Shown here: piece after piece, positions 1-9,967 of the stretch
Position numbering within the stretch: position 1 is the first letter of the stretch
Layout of the letters: each line of letters begins with the position of its first letter
Assembly: GCF_029626155.1 (NCBI RefSeq)
Contig: NZ_JARUBL010000001.1
Coordinates: forward strand, 1,922,001 to 1,986,000
Source of the DNA: Solwaraspora sp. WMMD1047
Lineage (GTDB): Bacteria > Actinomycetota > Actinomycetes > Mycobacteriales > Micromonosporaceae
Length of the DNA: 64,000 bases
Direction: 5' to 3'
Notes under the pieces: model-generated
Told to the model about the DNA's origin: nothing
Databases searched by the model: none
The model's input: the letters and a program-made list of their open reading frames with translations, nothing else
Program-made: the position numbers and the translations under genes

Positions 1-1459
1 CACCCGGATCACCCGGCGGCGGCTCGCCGAACGGTTCGCCCAGGCCTGCGACGCCAACGTCAACCTGCTGCGGATCTGGGGCGGCGGCCGGTACGAGTCG
101 GCCGACTTCTACGAGCTCGCCGACGAGCTGGGGCTGCTGGTCCAGCAGGACTTCCTGTTCGCCTGCGCGGCGTACCCGGAGGAGGAGCCGTTCCGTTCCG
201 AGGTGGAGGCGGAGGCCGCCGAGCAGGTGGTCCGGCTCGCCCGACACCCGAGCCTGGTGCTCTGGAACGGCAACAACGAGAACATCTGGGGCTTCGAGGG
301 CTGGGGCTGGCGGGAGCAGCTGGGCGACCGGACCTGGGGCGCCGGCTACTACTTCGACCTGCTTCCGGCGATCGTCGCCCGGCTCGACCCGACCCGGCCC
401 TACTGGCCGGGCAGCCCGTGGTCCGGCCGGCACGACCTGGACCCGAACGACCCGGCGCACGGCAACACGCACATCTGGGACGTCTGGAACACCGACGACT
501 ACCTGCGTTACCGCGACTACCGACCCCGGTTCGTCGCCGAGTTCGGCTTCCAGGGGCCGGCGGCGTACCCGACGCTGCGCCGGGCGCTCACCGACGACCC
601 GCTCACCCCGGACTCGCCCGGCATCACCCACCACCAGAAGGCCGCCGACGGCGGCGGCAAACTGCTGCGCGGCCTGGCGCCACACCTGCCGACGCCGCGC
701 GACTTCGACGACTGGCACTACCTGACCCAGCTCAACCAGGCCCGGGCGATAAGCGTCGGCGTCGAGCACTTCCGGTCGCAGCGCCCGGTCTGCATGGGCA
801 CCATCGTCTGGCAGCTCAACGACTGCTGGCCGGTCACCTCCTGGTCCGCGGTCGACTTCGACGGCCGTCGCAAACCCCTCTGGTACGCGCTGCGCCGCAG
901 CTACGCCGACCGGCTGATCACCATTGCGCCCGCCGACGACGGGCTCGCCCTGGTCGCGGTGAACGACACCGACGCCGAGTGGACGCCCCGGGTGGAGGTC
1001 GCCCGACTGACCCTGGCCGGCGAGCCGCGGGCCAGCACGGTGCTGACGGTGACCGTGCCGCCCGGCTCGGTGCGGACCGTCGGGCTGCCCGCCGACCTCA
1101 CCGTCCCGGACGATCCGCGCCGGGAGCTGATCGTGGCGGAGCCGGCGGAGACCGGCACCCGGTGCTGCTGGTTCTTCGCCGAGGACCGCGACGTCGCGTA
1201 CCCGCCGGCGGACTTCGACGCCACCGTGGAGCCGACCGCGGGCGGCGCGTTGGTCCGGGTCACCGCCCGGTCCGTGCTGCGCGACCTGGTCCTGTATCCC
1301 GACCGGCTGGACCCGACCGCGGTGGTCGACGAGGCGATGGTGACCCTGCTGCCGGGCCAGACGGCGACCTTCACCGTCCGGGCCGCCGGTCCGCTGCCGT
1401 CCGAGCCGCTGACCCGGCGGCCGGTGCTGCGCTGTGTCAACGACGTGGGAACCGACTGA
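1..1459 (+). CDS. beta-mannosidase, GH2 family (5' end outside window)
   Basis: This is the C-terminal part of a glycoside hydrolase family 2 enzyme that releases mannose from the non-reducing ends of beta-1,4-manno-oligosaccharides. The frame is open from the first bases of the window. It reads the TIM-barrel motif LLRIWGGGRYES, then WNGNNENIWG (the NEN glutamate is the family acid/base) and FVAEFGFQGP (the nucleophile glutamate). It ends with a beta-sandwich region. No signal peptide can be judged because the N-terminus is missing. An ATG at 203 lies inside the barrel domain and is not the real start. A secreted mannanase follows 47 bp downstream on the same strand, which supports a mannan substrate rather than another GH2 activity. 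Beta-mannosidase is the best call, with a related GH2 exo-glycosidase as the alternative. Confidence 0.88.
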   Translation, partial: TRITRRRLAERFAQACDANVNLLRIWGGGRYESADFYELADELGLLVQQDFLFACAAYPEEEPFRSEVEAEAAEQVVRLARHPSLVLWNGNNENIWGFEGWGWREQLGDRTWGAGYYFDLLPAIVARLDPTRPYWPGSPWSGRHDLDPNDPAHGNTHIWDVWNTDDYLRYRDYRPRFVAEFGFQGPAAYPTLRRALTDDPLTPDSPGITHHQKAADGGGKLLRGLAPHLPTPRDFDDWHYLTQLNQARAISVGVEHFRSQRPVCMGTIVWQLNDCWPVTSWSAVDFDGRRKPLWYALRRSYADRLITIAPADDGLALVAVNDTDAEWTPRVEVARLTLAGEPRASTVLTVTVPPGSVRTVGLPADLTVPDDPRRELIVAEPAETGTRCCWFFAEDRDVAYPPADFDATVEPTAGGALVRVTARSVLRDLVLYPDRLDPTAVVDEAMVTLLPGQTATFTVRAAGPLPSEPLTRRPVLRCVNDVGTD

Positions 1460-1506
1460 CCCATTCCCGCCGCCCGTCCCGGCGGCCCGTGACAGGGAGA
1501 ACCCAG

Positions 1507-3483
1507 ATGCGCGTACGCCTCGCGGCGGTCCTGGTGACACTCACCGGACTGCTGGCCGGCCCGATCGCGGTGCCGGCCGCCGCCGCCCCCGGTCCCACCG
1601 CCGGCTTCGTCACCCGGCACGGCGCCGAGCTGAAGCTGGACGGCAAGCGGTTCCGGTTCGGCGGCACCAACAACTACTACCTGATGTACAAGTCGCCGCG
1701 GATGGTCGACGACGTCTTCGCCGACGCCCGGGCGGCCGGCTTCACGGTCCTGCGCACCTGGGGCTTCCTGGACATCGGCAACGCCGACGGGTCGAACTCG
1801 GTGGCCGGTCCCGCCGACGGTGTCTACTTCCAGTACTGGGACGGCGCGAAGCCGGCGTACAACGACGGCCCGGACGGCCTTCAGCGCCTCGACCACGTCC
1901 TGGCGGCGGCCCGGGCGGCCGGGATCAGGCTGGTCATCCCGCTCACCAACAACTGGCGGGACTTCGGCGGCATGGACCAGTACGTGCGCTGGCGCGGCGG
2001 CTCCCACCACGACGACTTCTACACCGATCCGGTCATCCGCGGCTGGTACCGGGACTGGATCTCGCACCTGCTGAACCGGACCAACACCATCACCGGGGTC
2101 AGGTACGCCGACGATCCGACGGTGCTGACCTGGGAACTGGGCAACGAGCCGCGCTGCAAGGGCTCGGGGGTCTACCCGCAGTCGCCGGACTGCACCACCG
2201 AGACGCTGGTGGCCTGGGCCGACGAGATGAGCCGGCACGTCAAGTCGATCGACCGCCGGCACCTGGTGAGCGTCGGCGACGAGGGGTTCTTCTGCGACGA
2301 CCCGGCCAGCGGCGACTGGACGGTCAACTGCGGGGAGGGCGTCGACACGCTGGCCTTCGGGCGGCTGCCGGCGGTGGACGTGCTCTCGTACCACCTCTAC
2401 CCGGACCACTGGGGCAAGGACGCGGCCTGGGGCACCGACTGGATTCTGCGGCACGGCCGGGAGGCCAGGCGGATCGGCAAGCCGGTCATGCTCGGCGAGT
2501 TCGGGCTGCACGACAAGGCCACCCGCAATCCGGTGTACCAGCGCTGGACCGACGCCGCCATCCGGGGCGGGACGACCGGCTTCCTGTACTGGATCCTCTC
2601 CGGCGTGCAGGATGACGGCAGCCCGTACCCGGACTACGACGGCTACACCGTCTACTGCCCGAGCCCGGTCTGCACCAACCTGGCCAACGCGGCCGAGGAG
2701 ATCGCCCGGGGACAGCGGTCCCGCCCGCCGGTCGCCGACCACGACACCGCAGTGGTCGAGTTCGACACGGCGGCGACCCTCACCCCGGCCGCCAACGACA
2801 TCGGCTACCGCACCCGGGTCCGGCCGGCCAGCATCGACCTCGACCCGGCCGCCGGCGGGCAGCAGCGGGTCGCCGCGGTCTCCGGTGGCGAGTTCGCCCT
2901 CGCCGCCGACGGCACGGTGACCTTCACCCCGACCGCCGGCTTCGCCGGCCGGGCGGTGGCCCACTACACCATCGTCGACCAGGCCGGCCGGCGCTCGAAC
3001 GTCGCCGACCTGGTGGTGACCGTGAAGCCGGACCCGGCCGGCGTGCTGGTGCTCGCCTCGTTCGAGACCGACGAGTACGGTTGGGCGCCGGCGTCCTGGC
3101 AGACCGACGGAAGCACGGTCGCCCGGTCCGGCGACTTCGCCACCGACGGCGCGGCCGGGCTGCGGATCACCTCGGTCGAGGGCGGCTGGTTCGGGGTCCG
3201 GTTCAGCGAGCCGCTGGACCTGTCGGCCCGGATCACGCTCAAGTACGACCTGCGCACCGATCCGTCGGTGGGCACCAACACGGCGATCGCGGTGCAGACC
3301 GGCCCGTCGTACACCTGGTGCCAGTCGACCTTCACCTGGCGCAACCAGAACTGGACCGGCACCGCCGAGATCGACCTGACCTCGGCGATGTCCTGCGACG
3401 CGACCGCCCTGGCCGACGTGCGCGAGCTGTACGTCTACGTCAACCCGGGGGTGGTGCACATCGACAACGTCCGGGTGGAGTAG
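1507..3483 (+). CDS. secreted endo-1,4-beta-mannanase, GH5 family, multidomain
   Basis: The 658-residue protein should cut internal beta-1,4 bonds of mannan outside the cell. The start is the ATG after GGGAGA; it gives a signal peptide (MRVRLAAVLVTLTGLLAG, cleavage near VPAAAA). Residues about 33-400 form a GH5 barrel with TWELGNEPRCKG (acid/base Glu) and VMLGEFGLHD (nucleophile Glu). Residues about 405-510 look like a CshA- or cadherin-like sandwich ending in VTFTPTAGFAGRAVAHYTI. Residues about 515-658 form a jelly-roll carbohydrate-binding domain (starts VLASFETDEYGW, ends VVHIDNVRVE). The open frame extends upstream through the beta-mannosidase, but that part lies in the wrong frame of a real gene. 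It probably acts with the upstream beta-mannosidase. Its stop is 3 bp from the stop of the convergent arginase-like gene, with no terminator between them. Confidence 0.9.
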   Translation: MRVRLAAVLVTLTGLLAGPIAVPAAAAPGPTAGFVTRHGAELKLDGKRFRFGGTNNYYLMYKSPRMVDDVFADARAAGFTVLRTWGFLDIGNADGSNSVAGPADGVYFQYWDGAKPAYNDGPDGLQRLDHVLAAARAAGIRLVIPLTNNWRDFGGMDQYVRWRGGSHHDDFYTDPVIRGWYRDWISHLLNRTNTITGVRYADDPTVLTWELGNEPRCKGSGVYPQSPDCTTETLVAWADEMSRHVKSIDRRHLVSVGDEGFFCDDPASGDWTVNCGEGVDTLAFGRLPAVDVLSYHLYPDHWGKDAAWGTDWILRHGREARRIGKPVMLGEFGLHDKATRNPVYQRWTDAAIRGGTTGFLYWILSGVQDDGSPYPDYDGYTVYCPSPVCTNLANAAEEIARGQRSRPPVADHDTAVVEFDTAATLTPAANDIGYRTRVRPASIDLDPAAGGQQRVAAVSGGEFALAADGTVTFTPTAGFAGRAVAHYTIVDQAGRRSNVADLVVTVKPDPAGVLVLASFETDEYGWAPASWQTDGSTVARSGDFATDGAAGLRITSVEGGWFGVRFSEPLDLSARITLKYDLRTDPSVGTNTAIAVQTGPSYTWCQSTFTWRNQNWTGTAEIDLTSAMSCDATALADVRELYVYVNPGVVHIDNVRVE

Positions 3484-3486
3484 CTG

Positions 3487-4395
3487 TCAGGAGCCGATCC
3501 CGGCGGCGACCGCCCCGACCCAGCCGGCGACCAGCCGCCGGGTCAGTTCCCCGGTCGGATCATGGTCGGGATTGGCCTCCGTGATGGTCAGGCACGCCAG
3601 ACCCGGGTGGGCGGCGGCTGCCGCCACGGCCGCCATCGCCTCGGGAAACGCCAGACCGCCGTGATAGCGGGGGCAGTCGGCCAGCGGGAAACCCGGATAG
3701 TCGATCACGTCGACGTCCAGGTGCAACAGCAGCGCGTTCCGGCCGGTGAGGGCGGCCAGGCTGGCCGCTGCCAGCGGGCCGGCCCGGCCGGCCGGAATGT
3801 CGGTCACCGGCACCCCGGTCAGCCGGCGGGCGGCGAACCGACGCCACTGGGGGGCGGACAACTGCGCCGGGTGGAAGCCGAACAGCACGAGACCGTCGGC
3901 GTCGATCAGGGGTCCGTCCGGGAGCAGGTTGGCCAGCTCGGGATCTCCCTCGCCGAGCAGGTGGGCGACGCCGCAGCTGTCCAGCACCCCCCACCCCTCC
4001 CCGGGGGTGTCCAGATCGGCGTCGCCGTCGAGATAGAAGACGCCCACCTCGTCGCGCCGGTGTCCGGCCAGCCGCAGACCGAGGACCGCACCGAGCACCA
4101 GTGTGCAGTCCCCGCCGAGCAGCACCGGCAGGTCGCCGGCCGCCCGCGCCGCGGCGACCTCGTCGGCGACCCGACGCACCTGGGCCAGCACCACCGGCAG
4201 ATTGCGCGCCCCGGACGGGGCGGCACCGGTGGCGAAGGGCGTGACCGGCAGGTCCGGGCCGTCCGCGGCGGCCACGCCCGCCCCGGCCAACGCGGCCCGG
4301 ATGCCGGCCCGGCGAAGGTGATCCGGCCCCCGCTCCAGACCCGGCGCGTGCGCACCGGCGCTGGTGGGTACGCCGATCAGGCGAAGCGTCACCAC
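3487..4395 (-). CDS. arginase/agmatinase (ureohydrolase) fold protein, altered metal site
   Basis: About 302 residues, the usual size for ureohydrolases, which hydrolyse guanidino compounds with a two-manganese centre. The start is chosen at the tandem GTG codons giving VVTLRLIGVPTSAG, because family members begin directly with this first strand; an upstream ATG at 4452 would add 19 residues without family character. The fold motifs are present, but ligands differ from canonical enzymes: GGDCT replaces GGDHS, YLDGDAD replaces DAHxD, while HLDVDVIDY keeps the DxDxxD pair and ITEANP replaces the last strand motif. Some actinobacterial arginase-family proteins have such changes, so the substrate cannot be assigned. 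It is monocistronic, converging on the mannanase gene. Confidence 0.8.
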   Translation of the reverse strand: MVTLRLIGVPTSAGAHAPGLERGPDHLRRAGIRAALAGAGVAAADGPDLPVTPFATGAAPSGARNLPVVLAQVRRVADEVAAARAAGDLPVLLGGDCTLVLGAVLGLRLAGHRRDEVGVFYLDGDADLDTPGEGWGVLDSCGVAHLLGEGDPELANLLPDGPLIDADGLVLFGFHPAQLSAPQWRRFAARRLTGVPVTDIPAGRAGPLAAASLAALTGRNALLLHLDVDVIDYPGFPLADCPRYHGGLAFPEAMAAVAAAAAHPGLACLTITEANPDHDPTGELTRRLVAGWVGAVAAGIGS

Positions 4396-4641
4396 CCGGA
4401 ACCCCCGATCGTGCTCGCGGCTCCCGGCCCCGGCCCGGGTCGGGCGCCCCACGTACGTTCTCTGCCGGGCCGTACCCGTTTCGGCCCGGCCGCATGCGTC
4501 TGGGCTCGTTCCCGGGACGACGCCCGCTTATTTTGTGATCTTGACCGAATGTCGGTCGAATTCGCCCCACAGCTGATGGCACCCGCCCTGACCAGGTGTT
4601 ACTCAGGTCAGGGACGGCCATGGCGACGGTGGGGAGAGTTC

Positions 4642-5403
4642 ATGCTGCCGGGTGGGATGATGCCCGTGACCCAGCTGGTCGCGATGATCAAGAGTACGCC
4701 GCCGAGCAGTGCGGCCGGTCTGCTGACCGCGATGCCGGCGGACCGGCTGCCGTTGGTGGTCGGTGCGCTGCCCCCCGCCGACGTGCTCCGGCTGCTGCCC
4801 GCGCTGCGCCCGGACACCCGGGCCGCCGTGCTCGCGGTGCTCTCGATCGACCAGCTGGCCGCGATGCTGCGGATCCTGCCGGGCGACCAGGCGGTGTCGC
4901 TGCTGACCGAGCTGCCCGCCGGGCGGTTGCCCGCGGTGGCCGGCGCGGTGCCCGACGGTCTGGTTCCGGCCCTGCTGGCCACCCTGCCGCCCGAGCGGCG
5001 CGACGGGCTGCTCGCGGCGATGGACCCGCGCCAGGCCCGGGCGGCGTTGGCGACCGGCTATCAGCGCGACGTGTTCGAGGCGCTGGTCCGGGCCAACGCC
5101 GAGGTATCCGTCCCGCCCGGAACCCCGGACGGGATCGTCCTGGTGCAGAACCTCGGTTGGCGGATCGTGGTGGCCGCCCGGTACGGCGACGACGGCAGCG
5201 TCGCGGTGCGCGACGCGGAGGACGCCGCGTACCGGATGCGGGCCAGCGGCGCGCTGTCGGTGACCAACGGCGAGCCGGCGGCCGAGGTGCTCCGCTACTG
5301 CCGGGACGCCCAGCGCGCCGGCCGGCCGCTGGAGACCGCCGTCTGGGCCGACGCCCGACACGACGGCCAGCTCAAGCGCACCCTGGTCGGCCTCTTCCAC
5401 TGA
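4642..5403 (+). CDS. MgtE N-terminal-like helical repeat protein, function unknown
   Basis: 253 residues, starting at the ATG placed after GGGGAGA (4631-4637). Residues about 20-150 are a series of short helical repeats of the pattern LLtxLPxxRLpxVxgxLPP, like the superhelical N-terminal domain of the MgtE magnesium channel. The CBS and membrane domains of MgtE are absent, so it is not a transporter. The remaining 100 residues (from PDGIVLVQNLGW) form a mixed alpha/beta region I do not recognise. There is no signal peptide or membrane segment, so it is probably cytosolic, perhaps a scaffold. It is convergent with ilvD, 18 bp apart. The much longer open frame that starts at 3562 is a read-through of the opposite strand of the arginase gene and is not used. 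Confidence 0.75.
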   Translation: MLPGGMMPVTQLVAMIKSTPPSSAAGLLTAMPADRLPLVVGALPPADVLRLLPALRPDTRAAVLAVLSIDQLAAMLRILPGDQAVSLLTELPAGRLPAVAGAVPDGLVPALLATLPPERRDGLLAAMDPRQARAALATGYQRDVFEALVRANAEVSVPPGTPDGIVLVQNLGWRIVVAARYGDDGSVAVRDAEDAAYRMRASGALSVTNGEPAAEVLRYCRDAQRAGRPLETAVWADARHDGQLKRTLVGLFH

Positions 5404-5421
5404 CCGGCGCGCCCGACGGGC

Positions 5422-7269
5422 CTACTCCGGGACCAGCCGGTAGGCGCCGTCGCTGGCCGAGGTCGCCATCGACGCGTACGCCCGTAGCGCCGCCGAGACC
5501 GGCCGGTCCCGGTCCACCGGGGTGTACGGCCGGTCGCGCTTCTCCTGGGCGATCCGCCGGGCCTCCAGCACGTCCGCGGCGACGTTCAGCTCGATCAGCC
5601 GGGTCGGGATGTCGATGACGATCTCGTCGCCGTCGACGACCAGCGAGATCAGGCCACCGCCGGCGGCCTCCGGCGAGACGTGCCCGATGGAGAGCCCGGA
5701 GGTGCCGCCGGAGAACCGCCCGTCGGTGATGAGGGCGCAGTCCCGGCCGAGCCCTCGGCCCTTGAGGAAGGAGGTCGGGTAGAGCATCTCCTGCATGCCC
5801 GGCCCGCCCTTCGGGCCCTCGTAGCGGATCACCACGACGTCGCCGGCGACGATCCGCTTGTTCAGGATGGCGTCGACGGCCGCCTCCTGGGACTCGAAGA
5901 CCTTGGCCGGGCCGCGGAAGCTGAGCCGGTCGGCCGGCACCCCGGCGGTCTTGACCACCGCCCCGTCCGGCGCCAGGTTGCCGTGCAGGATGGCCAGCCC
6001 GCCGTCGGCGCTGTACGCGTGCGCCCGGTCCCGGATGCAGCCCTCGGCCGGGTCGGTGTCGAGCCGGGACCAGCGGTTGGTGGTGGAGAACGGCTCGGTG
6101 GTGCGCACCCCGCCCGGCGCGGCGTGGAAGAGCTCGACCGCCTCCGGGGTGGCGCTGCCGCCGCGGATGTCCCAGTCGGCCAGCCACCGGTCCAGGTCGG
6201 GGGCGTGCACGGCGTGCACCTCCCGGCGGAGCAGGCCGGCCCGGTCCAGCTCGCCGAGGATGGCCGGGATGCCGCCGGCCCGGTGCACGTCCTCCATGTG
6301 GTACTTCGGCGAGTTCGGGGCGACCTTCGCCAGGCAGGGGACCCGGCGGGAGATCTCGTCGATGTCGGCGACCCCGAAGTCCAGCTCGGCCTCGCGGGCG
6401 GCGGCGAGCAGGTGCAGCACGGTGTTGGTCGACCCACCCATCGCGACGTCGAGCGCGACGGCGTTCTCGAAGGCGGGCCGGGAGGCGACCGCCCGGGGCA
6501 GCACCGAGGCGTCGTCGGAGTCGTACCAGCGCTTGGCGATGTCGACGACCACCCGGCCGGCCCGCTCGAACAGCGCCTTGCGGGCGGCGTGGGTGGCCAG
6601 CGTCGAGCCGTTGCCGGGCAGCGCCAGCCCGATCGCCTCGGTCAGGCAGTTCATCGAGTTGGCGGTGAACATGCCGGAGCAGGAGCCGCAGGTCGGGCAG
6701 GCGGAGCGCTCGATCTCGCCGAGCTGGTCGTCGGTGACGGCGTCGTTCGAGGAGGCGATCATCGCGTCGATCAGGTCGATCTTGTCGTGCACGATGCCCT
6801 CGATGGCGACCGTCTTGCCGGCCTCCATCGGCCCGCCGGAGACGAAGACGGTGGGGATGTTGAGCCGCAGCGCGGCCAGCAGCATGCCCGGAGTGATCTT
6901 GTCGCAGTTCGAGATGCAGACCAGCGCGTCGGCGCAGTGCGCGTTCACCATGTACTCGACCGCGTCCGCGATCAGCTCCCGGCTGGGCAGCGAGTAGAGC
7001 ATGCCGCCGTGGCCCATCGCGATCCCGTCGTCCACGGCGATGGTGTTGAACTCCCGGCCGACGCCGCCGGCGTCGGCCACCGCGTCGGCGACCAGGCCGC
7101 CCAGGTCCTTGAGGTGTACGTGGCCGGGGACGAACTGGGTGAAGCTGTTGGCGATGGCGACGATGGGCTTGCCGAAGTCGTCGTCGGTCATCCCGGTGGC
7201 CCGCCAGAGGGCCCGGGCGCCGGCCATCGTCCGGCCGTGGGTGGAGGTTCGGGACCGCAGCTCAGGCAT
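5422..7269 (-). CDS. ilvD: dihydroxy-acid dehydratase
   Basis: Converts 2,3-dihydroxy-isovalerate and 2,3-dihydroxy-3-methylvalerate to the keto acids of valine and isoleucine; a cytosolic Fe-S enzyme. The 615-residue length is typical. The start [19 protein letters not shown] matches the family N-terminus; an upstream ATG at 7344 adds 25 unlike residues. The Fe-S cysteines are seen in [12 protein letters not shown] and in [17 protein letters not shown]. It is a single gene, divergent from the GGDEF-EAL gene and separated from ilvBNC by that gene, but it completes the same pathway. No leader attenuator is seen in the short 5' region. Confidence 0.96.
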   Translation of the reverse strand: MPELRSRTSTHGRTMAGARALWRATGMTDDDFGKPIVAIANSFTQFVPGHVHLKDLGGLVADAVADAGGVGREFNTIAVDDGIAMGHGGMLYSLPSRELIADAVEYMVNAHCADALVCISNCDKITPGMLLAALRLNIPTVFVSGGPMEAGKTVAIEGIVHDKIDLIDAMIASSNDAVTDDQLGEIERSACPTCGSCSGMFTANSMNCLTEAIGLALPGNGSTLATHAARKALFERAGRVVVDIAKRWYDSDDASVLPRAVASRPAFENAVALDVAMGGSTNTVLHLLAAAREAELDFGVADIDEISRRVPCLAKVAPNSPKYHMEDVHRAGGIPAILGELDRAGLLRREVHAVHAPDLDRWLADWDIRGGSATPEAVELFHAAPGGVRTTEPFSTTNRWSRLDTDPAEGCIRDRAHAYSADGGLAILHGNLAPDGAVVKTAGVPADRLSFRGPAKVFESQEAAVDAILNKRIVAGDVVVIRYEGPKGGPGMQEMLYPTSFLKGRGLGRDCALITDGRFSGGTSGLSIGHVSPEAAGGGLISLVVDGDEIVIDIPTRLIELNVAADVLEARRIAQEKRDRPYTPVDRDRPVSAALRAYASMATSASDGAYRLVPE

Positions 7270-7406
7270 CCCACCAGTCTTGCACCGTCGGCGCCGGTCC
7301 GCCGCCGGCCGCCACCCGGGTCCACCACGCGGGACATCCGGCACCTCCGATCGACCGGCTGGCCGCCCCGCGCCGGGAACGGCATCGGCGGAACATTCCG
7401 CTCCGG

Positions 7407-9866
7407 ATGACCGAACAGGCGGTTCGTGCCCCGATGACGGAAAATCCGCCCCCCGTTCCCCATGAGTCAGCTCGCATCCGGCACAGTGGATGCGTGCAAC
7501 TCCCGTCGGGCGTGGAGGCCGCTGCCGTGGCGAGCGGAGTGACGGTGTTCTGCGGCCCGGCGATGCTGGCGTTCTCGGCCCGCCGCCGGTCCGGCCCGGG
7601 CCGCCAGGCGCACGCGCTGCTGGCCGCCGGCGCGGTCGTCGCCGCGGTGAGCGTGGTCGTCGCGCTGGTCGGGGTGTCGATGTACGCCGATCACTGGTCG
7701 CACCACCGGCCGGAACGGATCACCCTGGCCACCGTGGTGGCGCTCGGGATGGCGCTGAGCGGGTTGCTGCTCTGCGCCGGCCTGCTCCGGCTGCCGGGCG
7801 CCGCCGGCAGCGCGGCCGGCGCGCTGCGGCTCGTCCTCGACGGGCTGGTGATCGCGGCCTCGCTCTGGTTCGTCAGCTGGGTGCTGCTCTCCGAGCCGAC
7901 CAGGCTCTTCGGCGACCGCACCCCGATGGCCTGCCCGGCGGTCCTGGTGACGACCGTCACCACGGCCGCGGCGATCGGGATCACCTTCATCGTCGGGGCC
8001 CGCTCACCGCGTCCCCGGCGCGGCCTGGCGCTGGTCGGCGGCGGGGTCAGCCTGGTCGCCGCGTGCGGGCTGGCGCTGGCCACCGGGGTCTGCCAGACCG
8101 GCCCCCGGATGGCGCTGGCCAGCGCGGCCGTGCTCCCGGTCGGGCTGGTCCTGACCGCCATCGCCAGCCGATCCACCGACGGGGCCAGCGGCGCCGACAC
8201 CGACGTGATCCGGCGCGGCACCGGCTACGCCTTCCTGCCGATGCTGGCGATGGTCGCCTCGGCCACCTACCACCTGCTGCGCGGCGGCACGTTCGACGGG
8301 CTCGGCATCATCGCCGCCAGCGTGGAGGGCTTCGCCCTGGTGGCCCGGCAGTACCTCGCCCTGGCCGATGTCCGGGCCTACGCCGGCCGGCTGGCCGAAC
8401 GGGAGGAGTACTTCCGCGAGCTGGCCCACACCGACCCGCTGACCGGGCTGGCCAACCGTCGCGGCCTGCTGCGCGCCATGGCGGAGGAGACCGCCACCGC
8501 CGGCCCGTGCGTGCTGCTCGGGCTGGACCTGGACGGCTTCAAGAACGTCAACGACATGCGCGGCCACGACGTGGGCGACGCGGTGCTGGTCGAGGTGGGG
8601 CAGCGGCTGCGGACCAACCTGCGGCCCGGGGACGTGGCGGCCCGGCTCGGCGGCGACGAGTTCGCCGTCCTGATGTGGGGGCGGCTGCCGGAGGCGCAGC
8701 GGGTGGCCGAGCGGCTGCTCGGCGTCCTGGGCCGCCCGTACGAGCACGACGACGGGCGGGTCTTCCTGTCGGTGAGCATCGGGGTGGCCGACCAGTGCAC
8801 CGCCGGGGACACCGACGCCATGCTCCGCAACGCCGACCTGGCCCTGCGCTACGCCAAGCAGCGCGGGAAGAACCGCATCGAACGGTACGACGTCGCGTAC
8901 GACCGGCTGCTGCGCCGGCGGACCATGCTGGAGCACGAGATGCGCGGCGCGGTGGAGCGCGGCGAACTGCGGTTGGCGTTCCAGCCGGTGGTGGCGGTGC
9001 CGTCGGTCCGTCCGGTCGGCGCGGAGGCGCTGCTGCGCTGGCACCACCCCGAGCTGGGCAGCGTACGGCCGGACGAGTTCATCCCGCTGGCCGAGGAGTG
9101 CGGCATGATCGCCAAGCTCGGCGCCTGGGTGCTGCACGAGGCGTGCCACCAGCTCTCGCACTGGCTGGCCGAGGGGCACGACGTCTGGCTGTCGGTGAAC
9201 GTCTCACCCCGCGAACTGCACGCCCCGGAGTACGTGGTCCAGGTCGCCGACGCGCTGCGCGCCCACCACGTGCCGCCGCAGCGGCTGGTCCTGGAGATCA
9301 CCGAGCACGCGGTCGCCACCGACCTGGACGAGCTGATCCGCCGGCTGGCCGCGCTGCGTCTGACCGGCGTACGGATCGCGCTCGACGACTTCGGCGCCGG
9401 CTACTCCTCGCTCGGCCAGCTGCGCCGGCTGCCGATCGACATCCTCAAGATCGACCACAGCCTGGTGGCGGAGCAGGGCACGATCCACGCCCCGGAGCGC
9501 GGCGGCCGGGCGTTCGCGCCGATGGTCGACGTGGTGATGCGGCTGGGCCACCAGCTCGGCCTGGAGGTGATCGCCGAGGGGGTGACGAACCAGACCGAGC
9601 TGGCGGCGGTGGTGGAGGCCGGCTGCCGGTTCGGGCAGGGGCAGCTCTTCGGCTGGGGGGTGCCGGCCGAGCACCTGGAGGCGCTGCTGGACGCGGCGAC
9701 CTCGCCCGGGGCCAGGCCGCTGCCCGGTACCCGGGCGCGGCCGGGCGGCCGGGGAGCGGAGCGGCCGCCGACCCGGCCGGAGCGCGCCGCCGGTAAGCCG
9801 GAGCGCGCCATCCCCGCCCAAGATGTGAGATCAGTTGACTCATCGCGTGAGATGCGTCAGGCTTAG
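7407..9866 (+). CDS. membrane GGDEF-EAL protein (cyclic di-GMP synthesis and breakdown)
   Basis: 819 residues from this ATG. The start is uncertain because no clear ribosome site precedes it or the in-frame GTG at 7494. Residues about 40-320 hold seven or eight hydrophobic segments, an integral membrane sensor region. The GGDEF domain follows: [11 protein letters not shown], then [14 protein letters not shown] at about 406-419, so both the active site and the RxxD product-inhibition site are intact. The EAL domain has EALLRWHH (E540), [37 protein letters not shown] and VIAEGV, i.e. all metal and catalytic residues of the family. It could therefore be bifunctional, with one activity dominating in the cell. 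It is divergent from ilvD. The ilvB leader begins 4 nt after its stop. Confidence 0.92.
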   Translation: MTEQAVRAPMTENPPPVPHESARIRHSGCVQLPSGVEAAAVASGVTVFCGPAMLAFSARRRSGPGRQAHALLAAGAVVAAVSVVVALVGVSMYADHWSHHRPERITLATVVALGMALSGLLLCAGLLRLPGAAGSAAGALRLVLDGLVIAASLWFVSWVLLSEPTRLFGDRTPMACPAVLVTTVTTAAAIGITFIVGARSPRPRRGLALVGGGVSLVAACGLALATGVCQTGPRMALASAAVLPVGLVLTAIASRSTDGASGADTDVIRRGTGYAFLPMLAMVASATYHLLRGGTFDGLGIIAASVEGFALVARQYLALADVRAYAGRLAEREEYFRELAHTDPLTGLANRRGLLRAMAEETATAGPCVLLGLDLDGFKNVNDMRGHDVGDAVLVEVGQRLRTNLRPGDVAARLGGDEFAVLMWGRLPEAQRVAERLLGVLGRPYEHDDGRVFLSVSIGVADQCTAGDTDAMLRNADLALRYAKQRGKNRIERYDVAYDRLLRRRTMLEHEMRGAVERGELRLAFQPVVAVPSVRPVGAEALLRWHHPELGSVRPDEFIPLAEECGMIAKLGAWVLHEACHQLSHWLAEGHDVWLSVNVSPRELHAPEYVVQVADALRAHHVPPQRLVLEITEHAVATDLDELIRRLAALRLTGVRIALDDFGAGYSSLGQLRRLPIDILKIDHSLVAEQGTIHAPERGGRAFAPMVDVVMRLGHQLGLEVIAEGVTNQTELAAVVEAGCRFGQGQLFGWGVPAEHLEALLDAATSPGARPLPGTRARPGGRGAERPPTRPERAAGKPERAIPAQDVRSVDSSREMRQA

Positions 9867-9870
9867 CCCC

Positions 9871-9906
9871 ATGTCGCCGACCAGGTCATTCCGAGTACTT
9901 ACCTGA
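9871..9906 (+). CDS. putative ilvB leader peptide
   Basis: A short frame reading MSPTRSFRVLT and then TGA. It carries adjacent GTA (Val) and CTT (Leu) codons, both rare in this GC-rich genome, just before the stop, and the stop sits at the foot of a perfect 11-bp hairpin. This is the arrangement of a ribosome-sensing leader: scarcity of charged Val or Leu tRNA would stall the ribosome on GTA-CTT. Actinobacterial ilvB genes are known to use this kind of attenuation. There is no clear ribosome-binding site (GCTTAGCCCC precedes the ATG), so translation is inferred. Confidence 0.5.
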   Translation: MSPTRSFRVLT

Positions 9907-9967
9907 GCGCACTCTCCTGTTCGAGAGTGCGCTGGCCCCGTGCATCTGCACGAGGGCCGTTTTTATT
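9905..9967 (+). promoter_or_regulatory. ilvBNC transcription attenuator (pause hairpin plus terminator)
   Basis: The first hairpin is perfect: 11-nt arms AGCGCACTCTC (9906-9916) and GAGAGTGCGCT (9923-9933). Immediately after it comes a second, terminator hairpin with arms 9934-9944 and 9947-9958 (GGCCC...GGGCC outside, CGTGC...GCACG inside, one bulged A), followed by GTTTTTATT. It lies 114 bp before ilvB and after the leader peptide. The predicted logic is that a ribosome stalled on the Val-Leu codons blocks the first hairpin and changes whether the terminator forms. I could not identify a convincing antiterminator pairing by eye. Confidence 0.65.

Noticed and set aside
418-1506. Upstream extension of the mannanase frame
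   Set aside because: It overlaps the beta-mannosidase in another frame. The signal peptide starts at 1507.
901-3459. 852-aa minus-strand open frame opposite the mannanase
   Set aside because: It is antisense to two well-supported glycosidases, has repetitive Arg/Gly/Val-rich sequence with no domain, and its frame follows from high GC in codon positions of the plus strand.
3562-4641. N-terminal part of a 613-aa frame ending at 5403
   Set aside because: It is antisense to the arginase-like gene. A ribosome site and ATG at 4642 fit better.
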